A model generated the notes under the pieces. That model was not told where the DNA came from. It saw nothing but the letters and a program-made list of their open reading frames with translations, and made no database searches. 62,198 nt of DNA from positions 1-62,198 of the forward strand of contig NZ_PNOT02000328.1 in NCBI RefSeq assembly GCF_002879535.1, written 5' to 3'. Positions 1 to 9,196 of this stretch are shown here, in pieces. The first letter of the stretch is position 1, and each line of letters starts with the position of its first letter. The translations under genes were made by a program, and so were the position numbers. This stretch comes from Mesorhizobium intechi. Lineage in GTDB: Bacteria; Pseudomonadota; Alphaproteobacteria; Rhizobiales; Rhizobiaceae.

Positions 1-2
1 AC

Positions 3-1019
3 GCCCGCTGGGATGCGGTGAACAACGATATCCTTCGCAAGCGGGCGGCGGCAGTGCAACAGCCCTTCCCAGCGCTGGGCGAGTTGCAGGCGATTGTCGG
101 CCAGGAGATCGAATTTCAGAGCAGGCTCTGGCAGAGCGATTTCGAAGGCGCTGTGGAAGCAGCGGAGGGAGTGCTGGGTGGACTCACCGACCCGGACCTC
201 CGAGGTTATCGAGCGCTGTGGCACTACCTCGCCGGCTCAGCCGCTTGGTATGGAGGACGCGCCGGCATCGCCTCGCTGGACGTCAAGGCGCGCGGCCATT
301 TTAATCATGCAAAGCGCGCCGCCACCGATCTGCCTTGGTTGGTCAAGCTGGCCCGCTATCACGCGGACATGGAAGCTCCTCTTGGCCGCAGTCCCCGTCT
401 GCTGCGACAGATCGAGCGCGTTGAGGGCGTGCTGGAGCGGCTCGGCACCGTGACCGACCGGGAGTTCAACAAGCGCGAGCGGGAGATTCTGGAAGGTCTC
501 GCCTCGAAGAACGGTTTTGAGCAGGCGCAGGTACGCCTAGGCGAGATTCTCGGCTTCCACGCGGGGAAACGCGAAGTCGACGCGTCGCCGGATCCCTGGT
601 GGGCGGCGGATGATCTGTGTTTCGTGTTCGAAGATCATGCCGGAGCAACAAACGATGTGCTGGACGCTACCAAGGCGCGACAGGCCTTCTCGCATCCCAA
701 CTGGATTCGCGACCACGTTGCTTTGCCCGATAATGCCATTATCCTGCCGGTACTGGTCACGCCGGTGACCAAGGCGAAGTCGGGGGCGGTTCCGCATCTC
801 CACACCGTGTCGCTATGGGAAATCGACGAGTTTCGGGAATGGGCAGGTCAGGCGTTGCGGACATTGCGGCAACTGAGACGTACCTTTAGTCAGGCCGGTG
901 ACCTAGTCTGGCGTGCGGAAGCTGCTGAGCGCTTCGAACAAGACGGGATGGGTGCCGACCAGATCTACAAGTGGCTGAAAGGACGTATCGCGAGCGGTAT
1001 CTTACAGAGTATCCCATAA
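3..1019 (+). CDS. Hypothetical protein, 5' end outside the window, possible nuclease-like C-terminus
   Basis: The reading frame is open to the left edge, so this is the C-terminal part of a longer protein; a GTG at 18 exists but has no clear ribosome site. The visible 330-odd residues begin with a helix-rich segment and then carry a stretch with the residues PDPWW, CFVFEDHAGA and DATKARQAF. The E-x(n)-K spacing recalls PD-(D/E)XK nuclease-like tails found behind helicase domains, but this is only an impression and no full motif set is visible. It lies upstream of a broken DUF2971 gene and a Fic gene, a setting typical of accessory or defence DNA. The family is not recognised. Confidence 0.55.
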   Translation, partial: ARWDAVNNDILRKRAAAVQQPFPALGELQAIVGQEIEFQSRLWQSDFEGAVEAAEGVLGGLTDPDLRGYRALWHYLAGSAAWYGGRAGIASLDVKARGHFNHAKRAATDLPWLVKLARYHADMEAPLGRSPRLLRQIERVEGVLERLGTVTDREFNKREREILEGLASKNGFEQAQVRLGEILGFHAGKREVDASPDPWWAADDLCFVFEDHAGATNDVLDATKARQAFSHPNWIRDHVALPDNAIILPVLVTPVTKAKSGAVPHLHTVSLWEIDEFREWAGQALRTLRQLRRTFSQAGDLVWRAEAAERFEQDGMGADQIYKWLKGRIASGILQSIP

Positions 1020-1281
1020 GAATGGGAGAATACCCACTCACCGCGAAATTGGACTATAGGTTGCCCGAGCGGGCCTCAGGCAGGTGCAACGTCCGCTTCT
1101 AAGGAACCAACGATCACATAGCAACGGCCGACATGAGGCGCGTTTCAGACAGACACAATGGGGTAGCATGCAGAATGACATTCCGGCCACCGCGGTGATA
1201 TCAGACGTTGAGGTACGTCCCGGGCGGGCAGCCTGCCTTCTTTTCACTCTCACCAGCCGAACTGCCACCGCCTTGCCGCCG

Positions 1282-1954
1282 TTAGGGAGTCTGCGGACGA
1301 ACAGGCGGCCACAAACTGAGCTTGCGTTGACGGGTGACCTCGAACTTGGCGAAGTCGACCCGTGCCAGCATCACCTCGACGCCCATCCCCTTCACCATCT
1401 CCCGCATCTGCTCGTAGGAACGCTCGCGGAACTTCGGACCTGCAATGATTTTCTTCAACCGCAGGTCAGGCCCGAATGGCTGGAAGTAGTGCGTCTGGCC
1501 TTGGATGACCTCGGGGTTCACCAGTGGCAGTAGCCAGCGCCACTCGTCTTCATACGCCCAACCGTCAGACTTTATCCGCGCCAACTCTTTAAGGTGCTCA
1601 GGCCCTATTTCGGCATACGACGACAGTCCGAGGTCGACCAGGCGCGGCCTCGTTTTGCGGTAACGGACCTTGAAGAAGTCCCCTTCCGAAACGTCAAACC
1701 CAAGCACCATCCCGCGAAATTTCGCCATAGTGCCCCCACATCTGCGGCTTCGACCACGTTTCGCTCATACAGATGAGGCCCTGCTCCTGGTCTAGCCGGC
1801 GGCGGTACGAGGACAGGTGGATGCGGTCGCGCTTGTCGTCGAGCACGATGCCTATGAATTCGAAGGCGTCATTGAGGTCTTCGATGCGGGAGATCCGTAG
1901 GCACCGCTTCTTGATGGCAGCGACCGCGTACCGGGCCTTCAGGACGCAACGGAG
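1282..1954 (-). pseudogene. DUF2971 family gene broken by a frameshift
   Basis: On the minus strand the segment 1954-1728 encodes IEDLNDAFEF and then LICMSETWSKPQMWGHY, and the segment below 1728 continues in another frame with GMVLGFDV and GWAYEDEWRWLLPL. These are in the right order for one DUF2971 protein (DPFE-like motif, CFS..MWxHY, GLVLGFD, Y.dEWR), so a single-base-scale frameshift lies between about 1697 and 1727. A stop codon at 1955-1957 also removes the usual N-terminal LYKYR segment. The ORF 1282..1728 alone would give a 148-residue fragment and may be annotated as such. The function of DUF2971 is unknown; members occur in mobile and defence DNA. Confidence 0.7.
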
Positions 1955-2082
1955 CTACAACTGCCGGCATCCAACGCCGGTGAATATATTGCCGGCGAGC
2001 CGCCGCATGTCTGACGCCTCGCAGAATTGTTGACTGAACTGCCCACGCTGCCTAACTGCATCACCTGAGCAGAAGACAGAGC

Positions 2083-2334
2083 GTGAATCTGCCGAACATT
2101 ATTTGCGAAAACGCGCTTGCCAAGAGCTTCTTCGAGCGCTGCGCGGAGTCGCTACCGAAATTCCACAATCCGTTCATCGGCGCGCTCTATGACTGGCAGA
2201 CGTTGCTTACAGGTGTATTTGCTCTTGTCGGGTCGTTCGAGTCCTCGCGCAGCCTGGTCGCAGCGTCGCCTGCTTCCGCAGTCTCTGGAGAATCATTTGG
2301 AGTCGCCTGTATTTTCCTGGTCATATGTCCCTAG
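2083..2334 (+). CDS. Small hypothetical ORF, possibly a gene remnant
   Basis: This GTG-started ORF of 83 codons contains the segment FIGALYDWQTLLTGVFALVGS, which resembles the single membrane segment of small phage-like or conjugation-associated proteins beginning DWQTL..GxxAL. No good ribosome site is visible and the C-terminus loses any pattern, so it may be the truncated start of a decayed gene. Downstream up to 2588 there is no other gene, only the ATCGGCCA motif cluster and the Fic promoter. Confidence 0.25.
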   Translation: MNLPNIICENALAKSFFERCAESLPKFHNPFIGALYDWQTLLTGVFALVGSFESSRSLVAASPASAVSGESFGVACIFLVICP

Positions 2335-2364
2335 TCAGCGCGACCGGCGAAGTTCGGCCAAGCG

Positions 2365-2586
2365 ATCGGCCAAATCGACCTACCGATCGCAAATTTGTAC
2401 ATACTATCAATGCGCTAAGCATAGCGAATATCGGCCATCATCGGCATCGGCATTGGCGTCGTCGATCAACCGTCTCGGTGAAGCTGAGGTAGCGGCTAAC
2501 ATCGGCCAAATGATCGGCCAGTTATGGGCGCTCAGCTAAAATTTCTGTTGACATATACGTACTTAGCGCGATCTAACATCGGCCAA
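2365..2586 (+). repeat. Five copies of ATCGGCCA upstream of and overlapping the Fic start
   Basis: The octamer ATCGGCCA is found at 2365, 2430, 2501, 2513 and 2578, with a further partial copy TCGGCCA at 2354. Three copies extend to ATCGGCCAA. The starts are 65, 71, 12 and 65 bases apart. The last copy lies directly against the ATG of the Fic gene. Such a series suggests an operator, perhaps for autoregulation through the winged-helix end of the Fic protein. That role is inference. Confidence 0.5.
2548..2576 (+). promoter_or_regulatory. Putative sigma-70 promoter for the Fic gene
   Basis: TTGACA at 2548-2553 is a perfect -35 element. After 17 bases comes ATCTAA at 2571-2576, a weaker -10. 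Transcription from it would start at about 2583-2589, on or just before the ATG at 2589, and no Shine-Dalgarno sequence precedes that ATG. A leaderless message is therefore likely if this promoter is used. Confidence 0.45.
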
Positions 2587-2588
2587 TC

Positions 2589-3776
2589 ATGGAAGAGACC
2601 GTACAGCGCATCGAGCCGGCGCGCCTGGAAGACGTTGCGGAGCCTATCTCCGACGCGCTGGCTGAGCTGTCAGCAAGCTCGGCGGTTCTCGGCGCCAAGC
2701 TGCATCCGCGCACGGCTGCGAACCTGGCGGATCTCGTGCGCATCATGAACACCTATTACAGCAACCTGATCGAGGGCCACAACACGCGCCCCCGCGACAT
2801 CGAACGCGCCCTCGCCGGCGAATTCGACAAAGACCAGGAACGACGCAACCTGCAGGTGGAAGCCGCGGCCCATGTTCGACTGCAGGGGGAAATCGATCGC
2901 CTGGCAGCGGAGGGTCAGCTCCCAGAACCGGCTTCGCTTGATTTTTTGCGCTGGCTGCATGCGGAATTCTACCGTGACGCCGATGAGGCGATGTTGCGCA
3001 TTCGCGGCGCAGACAGAGAATTCTTGATGGTTCCGGGTCGGTGGCGATCACAGCCCGAACATGATGTTACTGTCGGCCGCCACCAGCCGCCGTCAAGCGA
3101 TCGCGTCGAAGCGTTCATGGAGCATTTCGCTAGCCGGTACCGCTTCCAACGTACGGGCAAAGCGGCTAGGATATTGGCGATTCCGGCCGCGCATCATCGG
3201 TTCAATTACATTCATCCCTTCCCAGACGGCAATGGACGCGTCAGTCGCTTGATGAGTCACGCCATGGCCCATGAGGCAGGAATCGCCGCGCACGGGCTGT
3301 GGTCGATTTCCCGAGGCCTGGCGCGGGGTCTGGAAAGCCGCGGCGACTATAAACGCATGATGGATCACGCCGACATGCCACGCCAAGGCGATCGCGACGG
3401 CCGCGGTAATCTTTCTATGCGGGCGCTGGCAGATTTTACCTTATGGTTTCTACGCGTATGCATCGACCAGGTCAGTTTCATGTCCAGCCTGTTCGATTTG
3501 AACCAACTTGCCCGGCGCCTGCAGCGGTTCGTTCAACGCTACGACCTGAAGCCGGAAGCTTTCCGGCTGCTCGAAGAGGCGCTTCTGCGCGGCGAGTTCG
3601 ATCGCGGTGAGGCCTCACGTATCGCTGGCTTGCCGGAACGTACGGCCCGCCGCGTGTTTACCGAGGTGCTCGAGCTTGGCCTGCTTGCGTCCGATACCCC
3701 GAAAGGACCGGTATCGCTACGCTTCCCGGTCGACACGTTGGACGAACTGTTTCCTAAGCTATTTCCGGAAACTTAG
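2589..3776 (+). CDS. Fic family protein (AMP-transferase type) with winged-helix C-terminus
   Basis: Fic proteins transfer AMP or another nucleotide part onto target proteins, and many act as regulators or toxins. The 395-residue product has the full catalytic motif HPFPDGNGR (near residue 214) in the context [11 protein letters not shown]. It also has an inhibitory helix of the form S-x3-E-G (SNLIEGH, near residue 57), placing it in the class with an N-terminal self-inhibitory helix. The last 100 residues ([26 protein letters not shown]) look like a winged helix-turn-helix, as in Fic/DUF4172-type proteins that bind DNA. The ATG at 2589 lacks a ribosome site and abuts an ATCGGCCA motif. No antitoxin gene is adjacent; the inhibitory helix may serve instead. 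Confidence 0.88.
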   Translation: MEETVQRIEPARLEDVAEPISDALAELSASSAVLGAKLHPRTAANLADLVRIMNTYYSNLIEGHNTRPRDIERALAGEFDKDQERRNLQVEAAAHVRLQGEIDRLAAEGQLPEPASLDFLRWLHAEFYRDADEAMLRIRGADREFLMVPGRWRSQPEHDVTVGRHQPPSSDRVEAFMEHFASRYRFQRTGKAARILAIPAAHHRFNYIHPFPDGNGRVSRLMSHAMAHEAGIAAHGLWSISRGLARGLESRGDYKRMMDHADMPRQGDRDGRGNLSMRALADFTLWFLRVCIDQVSFMSSLFDLNQLARRLQRFVQRYDLKPEAFRLLEEALLRGEFDRGEASRIAGLPERTARRVFTEVLELGLLASDTPKGPVSLRFPVDTLDELFPKLFPET

Positions 3777-3789
3777 CGTCGCATAACTG

Positions 3790-4259
3790 CGCCTACTGTT
3801 TCCCCGCCCGGGCGAGTTGCGAGCCGCCGGATGGGAAGAGTTCGACTTCAAAGGCTCGGTGTGGACCATCCCGGAAGCAGGCAAGAAAATGCGGCGGCCG
3901 CGCCGCGTTGCACTTTCGAGGCAGGCCATCAAAATCCTGACCGATCTCAGAGACATTTCCGAGGGCGAGGCGCTGCTGTTTCCAACTGCGCGATCGGGTT
4001 CTCGTCCGATTTCCGACAATACCCTTAACGCCGCCCTGCGTCGCATGGGTTACAGCAAGAAAGAAGCAACGGCTCACGGTTCCCGAGCAACGGCATCAAC
4101 TCTGTTGAATGAATGCGGCAAGTGGCATCCAGACGCAAGAGAGACAGCTGGCCCATATTGAAAAGAACGACGTTCGGCGCGCTTACGCCAGGGCGGAGCA
4201 CTGGGAAAAGCGCGTCAGTATGATGCAGTTGGTGGGCCGATTATCTGGAACGAAATTGA
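3790..4259 (+). pseudogene. Tyrosine integrase C-terminal remnant (P4-type)
   Basis: From about 3790 the frame reads FPRPGELRAAGWEEF, then PISDNTLNAALRRMGY and TAHGSRATASTLLNE, the usual end of P4-type integrases (RPGELR, NTLNAALRRMGY, AHGFRATASTLLNE with the catalytic H-x-x-R). Near 4137-4145 the frame breaks and continues as RQLAHIEKNDVRRAYARAEHW. A second break near 4228 is followed by WADYLERN and a stop at 4257-4259. The N-terminal two thirds are missing. It marks an old integration or island junction and cannot be functional. Confidence 0.82.
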
Positions 4260-4510
4260 GAGCACGAAACCTGCAGTTGAACCCAACCAAGTGTAACTGC
4301 AACCCCGTGTCCGCACCTATCGTGAACATGAACATCAGCTTTGCGTACGTTATGACATTGGCCGCGTCTATGTTGGGGCGGAACCGGCGACGCAGTCCTT
4401 CGAGGGACAGGGGCTTTTCACAAATCTACGTCAAGCGGCTTAATTGGTTGTGGAGCTTCATTCGTTATTCCGAGTCGGCGTCAGCACAGCGTCGGGAACA
4501 GCGGTCTGGC

Positions 4511-4660
4511 TCAGCGTTCCGGCTTGTCGTCCCGGAGGATGCGCTCAGCGGCTCCGTCAAGATCCTCATATTGGCCACTCTTCAATGCCCACAGAAAGCC
4601 AGTCAGCCCCAGTGCGCCAAGAAATAGGGCGACTGGCATGAGGTAGACGAGTATCGTCAT
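4511..4660 (-). CDS. fixS: cbb3 oxidase maturation protein FixS (CcoS)
   Basis: This 49-residue ORF begins MTILVYLMPVALFLGALGL, has one N-terminal membrane segment, then WALKSGQYEDLDGAAERIL, the signature of CcoS/FixS. FixS is needed for assembly of the haem-copper centre of cbb3 oxidase. Its ATG overlaps the fixI stop by four bases (ATGA at 4657-4660), so it is translationally coupled as the last gene of fixGHIS. Downstream, 4260-4510 holds no gene that I can see. Confidence 0.93.
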   Translation of the reverse strand: MTILVYLMPVALFLGALGLTGFLWALKSGQYEDLDGAAERILRDDKPER

Positions 4661-6942
4661 GATGACCGCGCTGATGGGTGAATGCCAGAATGCGTTGCCG
4701 AAGAAGCCCTCGTCAGCTCGGCGAGCATAAAGCCCTGCAGCCTCAGCCCGTTTCCGATCACCAGCAGCGATGAGGCGGACATCGCCACCGCCGCGATCAA
4801 CGGCGTGACGTGGCCGAAGATGGCGATCGGCACGGCAACGGCGTTGTAGATGATCGCGATGGCTATGTTCTGGCGCATCAACCGCCCTGCCTTCCGCGAG
4901 ACGTCCAGCGCAAGGGGTACTGCCGAAAGGCTTTCACGCAGAAACACGAAATCGGCCGCGTTGCGGCCAATATCGGCGGCGGTGGCGGGAGCGATCGAGA
5001 CGTGCGCCGCGCCCAGCGCTGGTGTGTCGTTGAGTCCGTCGCCCACCATCAGGACCTTGTGGCCGGCCTTGGTCAGCATTTCGATCCGCTCAACCTTCCC
5101 GGATGGCGGCAGCGCCGGAACAAAACGGTCGATGCCCAATATTCTTGCGACATCGCCACAGACGTCCGCGGTATCGCCCGACAGCATTTCGACCGAGACC
5201 CCTGCATCGTTCAATTGCGCCATGACGCTCCCGGCATCGGCCCGCAACGCATCCTCGAAAGCGAAGGAAGCGACAATCATCCCGTTCTTCGTGAGAACCG
5301 TTCCGCCGTAGCCATGTTTGCCTTCGCCGCCGGTTCGAGCCTTCCATCCAGCCCATCCGCGTCGACCCAGCCGCCAGGTATTTCCGGCGTCAGTTGCTTC
5401 GATTCCAAATCCCGGATGCTCGGTGACGGCACGGAATTTGTGTTGCCCGCCAGGCGTGGCAAAACCGGCTATGGCCTTTGAAAACGGATGCCGCGAGTGC
5501 GCTGCCAGGTCGGCTGCAACTGCCAGCATGGCGGGATCGATCGATGACGCGTTGACGAGCCGGGGCTGGCCAAGCGTGAGCGTTCCGGTCTTGTCGAACA
5601 CCGCTATATCAATCGTCGCCAGGCGTTCCATGGCCGAACCGTCCTTGACCATGATGCCGTTCTCGAACAGGCGCCGTGCGGCGACCACCTGTACGATCGG
5701 CACCGCGAGGCCAAGCGCGCACGGACACGTGATGATGAGAACAGCGATGGCGATCGTCATCGCCCGGTGCCAGTCGCCGGTCGCCGCCATCCAGCCCAGG
5801 AATGTTACCAACGCGGTGAGATGAACCACGGGCGCATAGAGTGCCGACACGCGGTCGGCGATACGACGATAGCGGGCACGACCGCCCTCGGCGGCTTCCA
5901 TCAGTCGAACCATTTCGGCGAGGAACGAATCCTTGGCGGCAGCCGTCGCCTCGATCGTCAGCGGGCCGGTAAGATTGAGCACGCCGGCCTGTACTGCTGC
6001 GCCCGGGGCCACGTTTTTTGGCGTGCTTTCGCCTGAGGCCAGTGAGCAGTCGAGATCCGACGCCCCCTGAATGATCTTGCCGTCGACGGGGATTCTTTCA
6101 CCGGCTGCGATCAACAACCGCATGCCTGGTTCGATCTCGCCGACCGGCAGATAGTCGCGCGCGCCGTCGCCGCGCTGCACCATGGCGCCACGCGCGGCCA
6201 GCTGAGACAGGCCTTTCACCGCGGTGCGGGCACGTTCGCGCATCACGTGATCGAGGGTCCTGCCGATCAAAAGGAAAAACAGCAGTGATACCGACGCGTC
6301 AAAATAGGCATGGTCGCCATGGTTGATCGTCTCATAGAGGCTCATGGCATAAGCGAGCGACACCCCAACCGCGATCGGCACGTCCATGTTCATGCGGCCG
6401 TGGCGCAGTGCATTCCAGGCCGAGCGGAAGAAGATGCCGCCGGCGAAGGCGAGCGCCGGGATGGCGATCAATGCGGAGACCCAGTGAAACAAGTCGCGGG
6501 TTGCACCTTCGGCGCCGGACCAGACCGAGACCGAAAGCAGCATGATGTTGCCTGCCGCGAAGCCGGCAACAGCGACGGCGCGGATCAACTCGGCAAGCGT
6601 CTTGTCCTTCTTATCAGCGTCGGCTTCGAACAGGTGCGCCTGAAAGCCCAGCCGTCCCAGCGCGGCGACAAACGGAGGCACAGAGTCCCCACGCCACCGG
6701 ATCGCGACCCGTTTCGTCGACAGGTTGACACGAGCGCCTTCGACGCGATCGAGCCTTCCGAGAGCCGTCTCGATGGCCTGGATGCAGGCCGCGCAGTGAA
6801 CCGTCGGCACTGAAAGGTCGGTCTGCCAAAGATTGTCGCCAAGCGATCGGCTCGCCAACCTGATCTCCTGGCTAGACGGCAGGACCGATGTGGTACTGGT
6901 CAGATCCAGCGCCAGTTCCGCGCTGGGTGCACAACAGCTCAT
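4657..6942 (-). CDS. fixI: Copper-transporting P1B-type ATPase FixI (CcoI)
   Basis: FixI exports copper across the inner membrane for assembly of cbb3 oxidase. The 761-residue product has an N-terminal metal-binding domain with VHCAACIQAIE (near residue 50), an extra CC at residues 3-4, the intramembrane TCPCALGLAVP motif, the phosphorylation site DKTGTLT and the hinge motif GDGLNDTPAL. Length and order match FixI/CcoI. It overlaps fixH by four bases (6939-6942), with AAGGAG seven bases before the ATG, and overlaps fixS at its end. Confidence 0.96.
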   Translation of the reverse strand: MSCCAPSAELALDLTSTTSVLPSSQEIRLASRSLGDNLWQTDLSVPTVHCAACIQAIETALGRLDRVEGARVNLSTKRVAIRWRGDSVPPFVAALGRLGFQAHLFEADADKKDKTLAELIRAVAVAGFAAGNIMLLSVSVWSGAEGATRDLFHWVSALIAIPALAFAGGIFFRSAWNALRHGRMNMDVPIAVGVSLAYAMSLYETINHGDHAYFDASVSLLFFLLIGRTLDHVMRERARTAVKGLSQLAARGAMVQRGDGARDYLPVGEIEPGMRLLIAAGERIPVDGKIIQGASDLDCSLASGESTPKNVAPGAAVQAGVLNLTGPLTIEATAAAKDSFLAEMVRLMEAAEGGRARYRRIADRVSALYAPVVHLTALVTFLGWMAATGDWHRAMTIAIAVLIITCPCALGLAVPIVQVVAARRLFENGIMVKDGSAMERLATIDIAVFDKTGTLTLGQPRLVNASSIDPAMLAVAADLAAHSRHPFSKAIAGFATPGGQHKFRAVTEHPGFGIEATDAGNTWRLGRRGWAGWKARTGGEGKHGYGGTVLTKNGMIVASFAFEDALRADAGSVMAQLNDAGVSVEMLSGDTADVCGDVARILGIDRFVPALPPSGKVERIEMLTKAGHKVLMVGDGLNDTPALGAAHVSIAPATAADIGRNAADFVFLRESLSAVPLALDVSRKAGRLMRQNIAIAIIYNAVAVPIAIFGHVTPLIAAVAMSASSLLVIGNGLRLQGFMLAELTRASSATHSGIHPSARSS

Positions 6943-7436
6943 TGCAGCGCTCCTTGCGAAATCATGATCCGGCGAACGTCGCGATAGGGCTCTGTCAGAC
7001 CGGCATCGGCGTCGACTTCGACGATCCAGACGCCATCCCTTGGCAAGTGCTGCGCGGCAAATTCCTGGTCCGAGACGAGGGCGAGAGTGACGGCCTTGTC
7101 CCCAGCCTCGTAGGCGGGATGACGAAACAGTATCTTGACGCCATGCAAGGGGACCGGCTTGCCGGTGGTATCGCTCAAGCTGTAGCGGACCTCACCCCGA
7201 GCGATCGTCAGTTTGCCGGTCCAGCCGAGTGCCGCCTGCGCGCGCCCTTCCTCGGCCTTTCGGTTGAATTGCTGGCTGGCCACATAGGTGTTCTCGACGA
7301 CAAGGCCGGTCCAGCTCGTGCTGGCGAGTGTCGCCATCGTGAGATTGACCGCGATGATCACGCCGAAAAAGCCGAGAATGGTGAGCAGCATGTGCCTGCC
7401 GGTGAACTCACGCGTCTTTTGCGTATTGGTGCTCAT
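6939..7436 (-). CDS. fixH: cbb3 oxidase assembly protein FixH
   Basis: The 165-residue product has one N-terminal membrane segment (HMLLTILGFFGVIIAVNLTM) and a periplasmic domain with NTYVASQQFN and LFRHPAYEAGDK, as in FixH. FixH works with FixG, FixI and FixS in assembly of the cbb3 terminal oxidase. Its start overlaps the fixG stop by four bases (ATGA, 7433-7436), so fixGHIS is one coupled unit. Confidence 0.94.
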   Translation of the reverse strand: MSTNTQKTREFTGRHMLLTILGFFGVIIAVNLTMATLASTSWTGLVVENTYVASQQFNRKAEEGRAQAALGWTGKLTIARGEVRYSLSDTTGKPVPLHGVKILFRHPAYEAGDKAVTLALVSDQEFAAQHLPRDGVWIVEVDADAGLTEPYRDVRRIMISQGALQ

Positions 7437-8998
7437 CTGGCGATCTCCGGGGCGTTGAAGGTGGCGGTGTATTCGTCCGATTCGAAGCTCGCTCTGTCCT
7501 CGACGCGGAACTTGAAGGTTTGTGCAGCGTGCCGAACCTCACCCGCTGGCTGGCGCACGAAGACCTTGAGCATGTTCAGCCGGTCGGGTTGGACCGCGAT
7601 GGCGAAGAAGCGAGCTGCCGGCAGATCACTGCCGACGACGCTCATTTCGGCTCCCTGCAAGCCCTGCATCGTGACGACGATCGTCCTTGGCTCGGGGATC
7701 ATGTTAAGCAGCTTGACGGTGTAACCGTTGCGGATCGAGCCGTCGGACAGGGTCACGAATTGCGGATTGCGGTCGTGCAGGACGTTGATCTCGAGTCGGT
7801 CGCGCGTCAGCAGCGAATAGATCAAGGCAAGCCCGACCGCCGTCCACGCGCCCATGTAGAAGAAGGTCCTCGGCCGGAAGATCTTGCGAATATGGAAATG
7901 CGCCAACCTGGCGGAGAATGTGCTGTCGGCCGTTCTGACGAGTGAAGGGTTCACGGGACCGGAGCCGCCTGCGGTCGCCACCGCCATGTTGGCGTTGTAG
8001 TCGGACAGCGTCGCATAGGAGATCAGCCCGCGCTCCTTGCCGAGCTTGTTCATGACGCCGTCGCAGGCATTAAGGCACAGCGCGCAAGTGATGCATTCGA
8101 GTTGCTGGCCGTCGCGAATGTCGATCCCCATCGGGCAGACTGCGACACAGGCATTGCAGTCGACGCAGTCACCGACCGGCTGCCCCGCAGCCTGGACCTT
8201 CTTGGCGTGCCGCGAACGAGGTTCGCCACGCCAGTCATTGTAGGTCACAGTGAGCGAATTCTCGTCGAGCATGGCAGCCTGGATGCGCGGCCACGGGCAC
8301 ATGTAGGTGCAGACTTGCTCGCGCATCAGCCCGCCGAATGTGTAGGTGGTGGCCGTCAGCACCGCGATGGTGACGTAGGCGACCGAAGCGGCGGTGCCGT
8401 TGAATACGTCGCCGATCAGCGTCGGCGCATCGGCTAAATAGAGGATCCAGGCGCCGCCGGTAGCTGCCGCTATGACCAGCCAGATGGCGTGTTTCGACAC
8501 ACGCAGCACCAGTTTGCGCGCGGTCCAGCGGCCGGCGTCGAGCTTCATGCGAGCGTTGCGATCGCCTTCGATCGCCCGCTCGACAACTAGGAAAAGATCG
8601 ACCCATACCGTCTGCGGGCAGGTATAGCCGCACCAGGCGCGGCCGACGGTGGACGTGATCAGGAAGAGGCCGATGCCGGCCATCATCAAAAGGCCGGCGA
8701 CATAGTAGAATTCCTGCGGCCATATCTCGATGAAGAAGACGTAGAAACGGCGGTTGGCAAGATCGATCAGCACGGCCTGATCAGGAGCAAACGGACCTCG
8801 ATCCCAGCGCAACCAGGGCATCAGATAATAGATGCCCAGCGTGACCGCCATCACCAGCCATTTGAAGCGGCGAAAGCTGCCCGAGGCGCGTTTAGGGAAG
8901 ATTTTCTTGCGCGGAGCATAGAGCGGCTGTCGTGTCTTGGCGGAGTTGACCGCTTTTGCCTCGAGCCGCTCCATCTGCGTTTTATCCAGCACGTGCAT
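7433..8998 (-). CDS. fixG: Cytochrome c oxidase accessory protein FixG (CcoG)
   Basis: FixG is a membrane iron-sulfur protein that handles copper during cbb3 oxidase assembly. The sequence shows PLYAPRKKIFPK near the N-terminus, GRAWCGYTCPQTVW, several membrane helices, and two ferredoxin-type clusters (CVDCNACVAVCPMG and CITCALCLNAC), followed by an Ig-like C-terminal domain. I chose the ATG at 8998; a GTG at 9004 and a GTG at 8992 (with GTGGAG six bases before it) are alternatives. A FixK-type palindrome lies about 100 bases upstream, at 9098-9111. Confidence 0.95.
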   Translation of the reverse strand: MHVLDKTQMERLEAKAVNSAKTRQPLYAPRKKIFPKRASGSFRRFKWLVMAVTLGIYYLMPWLRWDRGPFAPDQAVLIDLANRRFYVFFIEIWPQEFYYVAGLLMMAGIGLFLITSTVGRAWCGYTCPQTVWVDLFLVVERAIEGDRNARMKLDAGRWTARKLVLRVSKHAIWLVIAAATGGAWILYLADAPTLIGDVFNGTAASVAYVTIAVLTATTYTFGGLMREQVCTYMCPWPRIQAAMLDENSLTVTYNDWRGEPRSRHAKKVQAAGQPVGDCVDCNACVAVCPMGIDIRDGQQLECITCALCLNACDGVMNKLGKERGLISYATLSDYNANMAVATAGGSGPVNPSLVRTADSTFSARLAHFHIRKIFRPRTFFYMGAWTAVGLALIYSLLTRDRLEINVLHDRNPQFVTLSDGSIRNGYTVKLLNMIPEPRTIVVTMQGLQGAEMSVVGSDLPAARFFAIAVQPDRLNMLKVFVRQPAGEVRHAAQTFKFRVEDRASFESDEYTATFNAPEIAR

Positions 8999-9097
8999 CT
9001 CCACTCGCGCGCGGCCTATGACATCGTTGTGCGACGGACTGCTTCGACAGACGTCCGGTCTGCAGTGAGCCCGCTTCGCCGTGTGGGCCGCGCCGCC

Positions 9098-9111
9098 TTG
9101 CTGCAGGTCAA
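9098..9111 (-). promoter_or_regulatory. FNR/FixK-type box upstream of fixG
   Basis: On the minus strand this reads TTGACCTGCAGCAA, fitting TTG(A/C)-N6-(T/G)CAA for FixK/FnrN proteins at every defined position. Its centre is about 107 bases before the fixG ATG, suitable for a class II activated promoter (-41.5) with a leader of roughly 65 bases. The regulator is probably FnrN encoded at 13249..14004 or a FixK elsewhere. Confidence 0.65.
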
Positions 9112-9134
9112 TCGCCGCATGCCGGAATGGTGTC

Positions 9135-9158
9135 GGGGCCCGACTCGTGCCGGGCCCC
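9135..9158 (-). terminator. Possible hairpin terminator after fixP
   Basis: GGGGCCCG at 9135-9142 pairs perfectly with CGGGCCCC at 9151-9158 around an eight-base loop. It lies 38 bases after the fixP stop and before the fixG box. No run of T follows on the minus strand, so it is not a textbook intrinsic terminator; it may stabilise the 3' end of fixNOQP mRNA. Confidence 0.35.
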
Positions 9159-9196
9159 GTCGCTTGGCGGGGAGGGCCGAGAATAGGCTTCCGTTC

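Noticed and set aside
1084..1533. 149-codon plus-strand ORF
   Set aside because: It is antisense to the DUF2971 fragment and has no ribosome site or motif.
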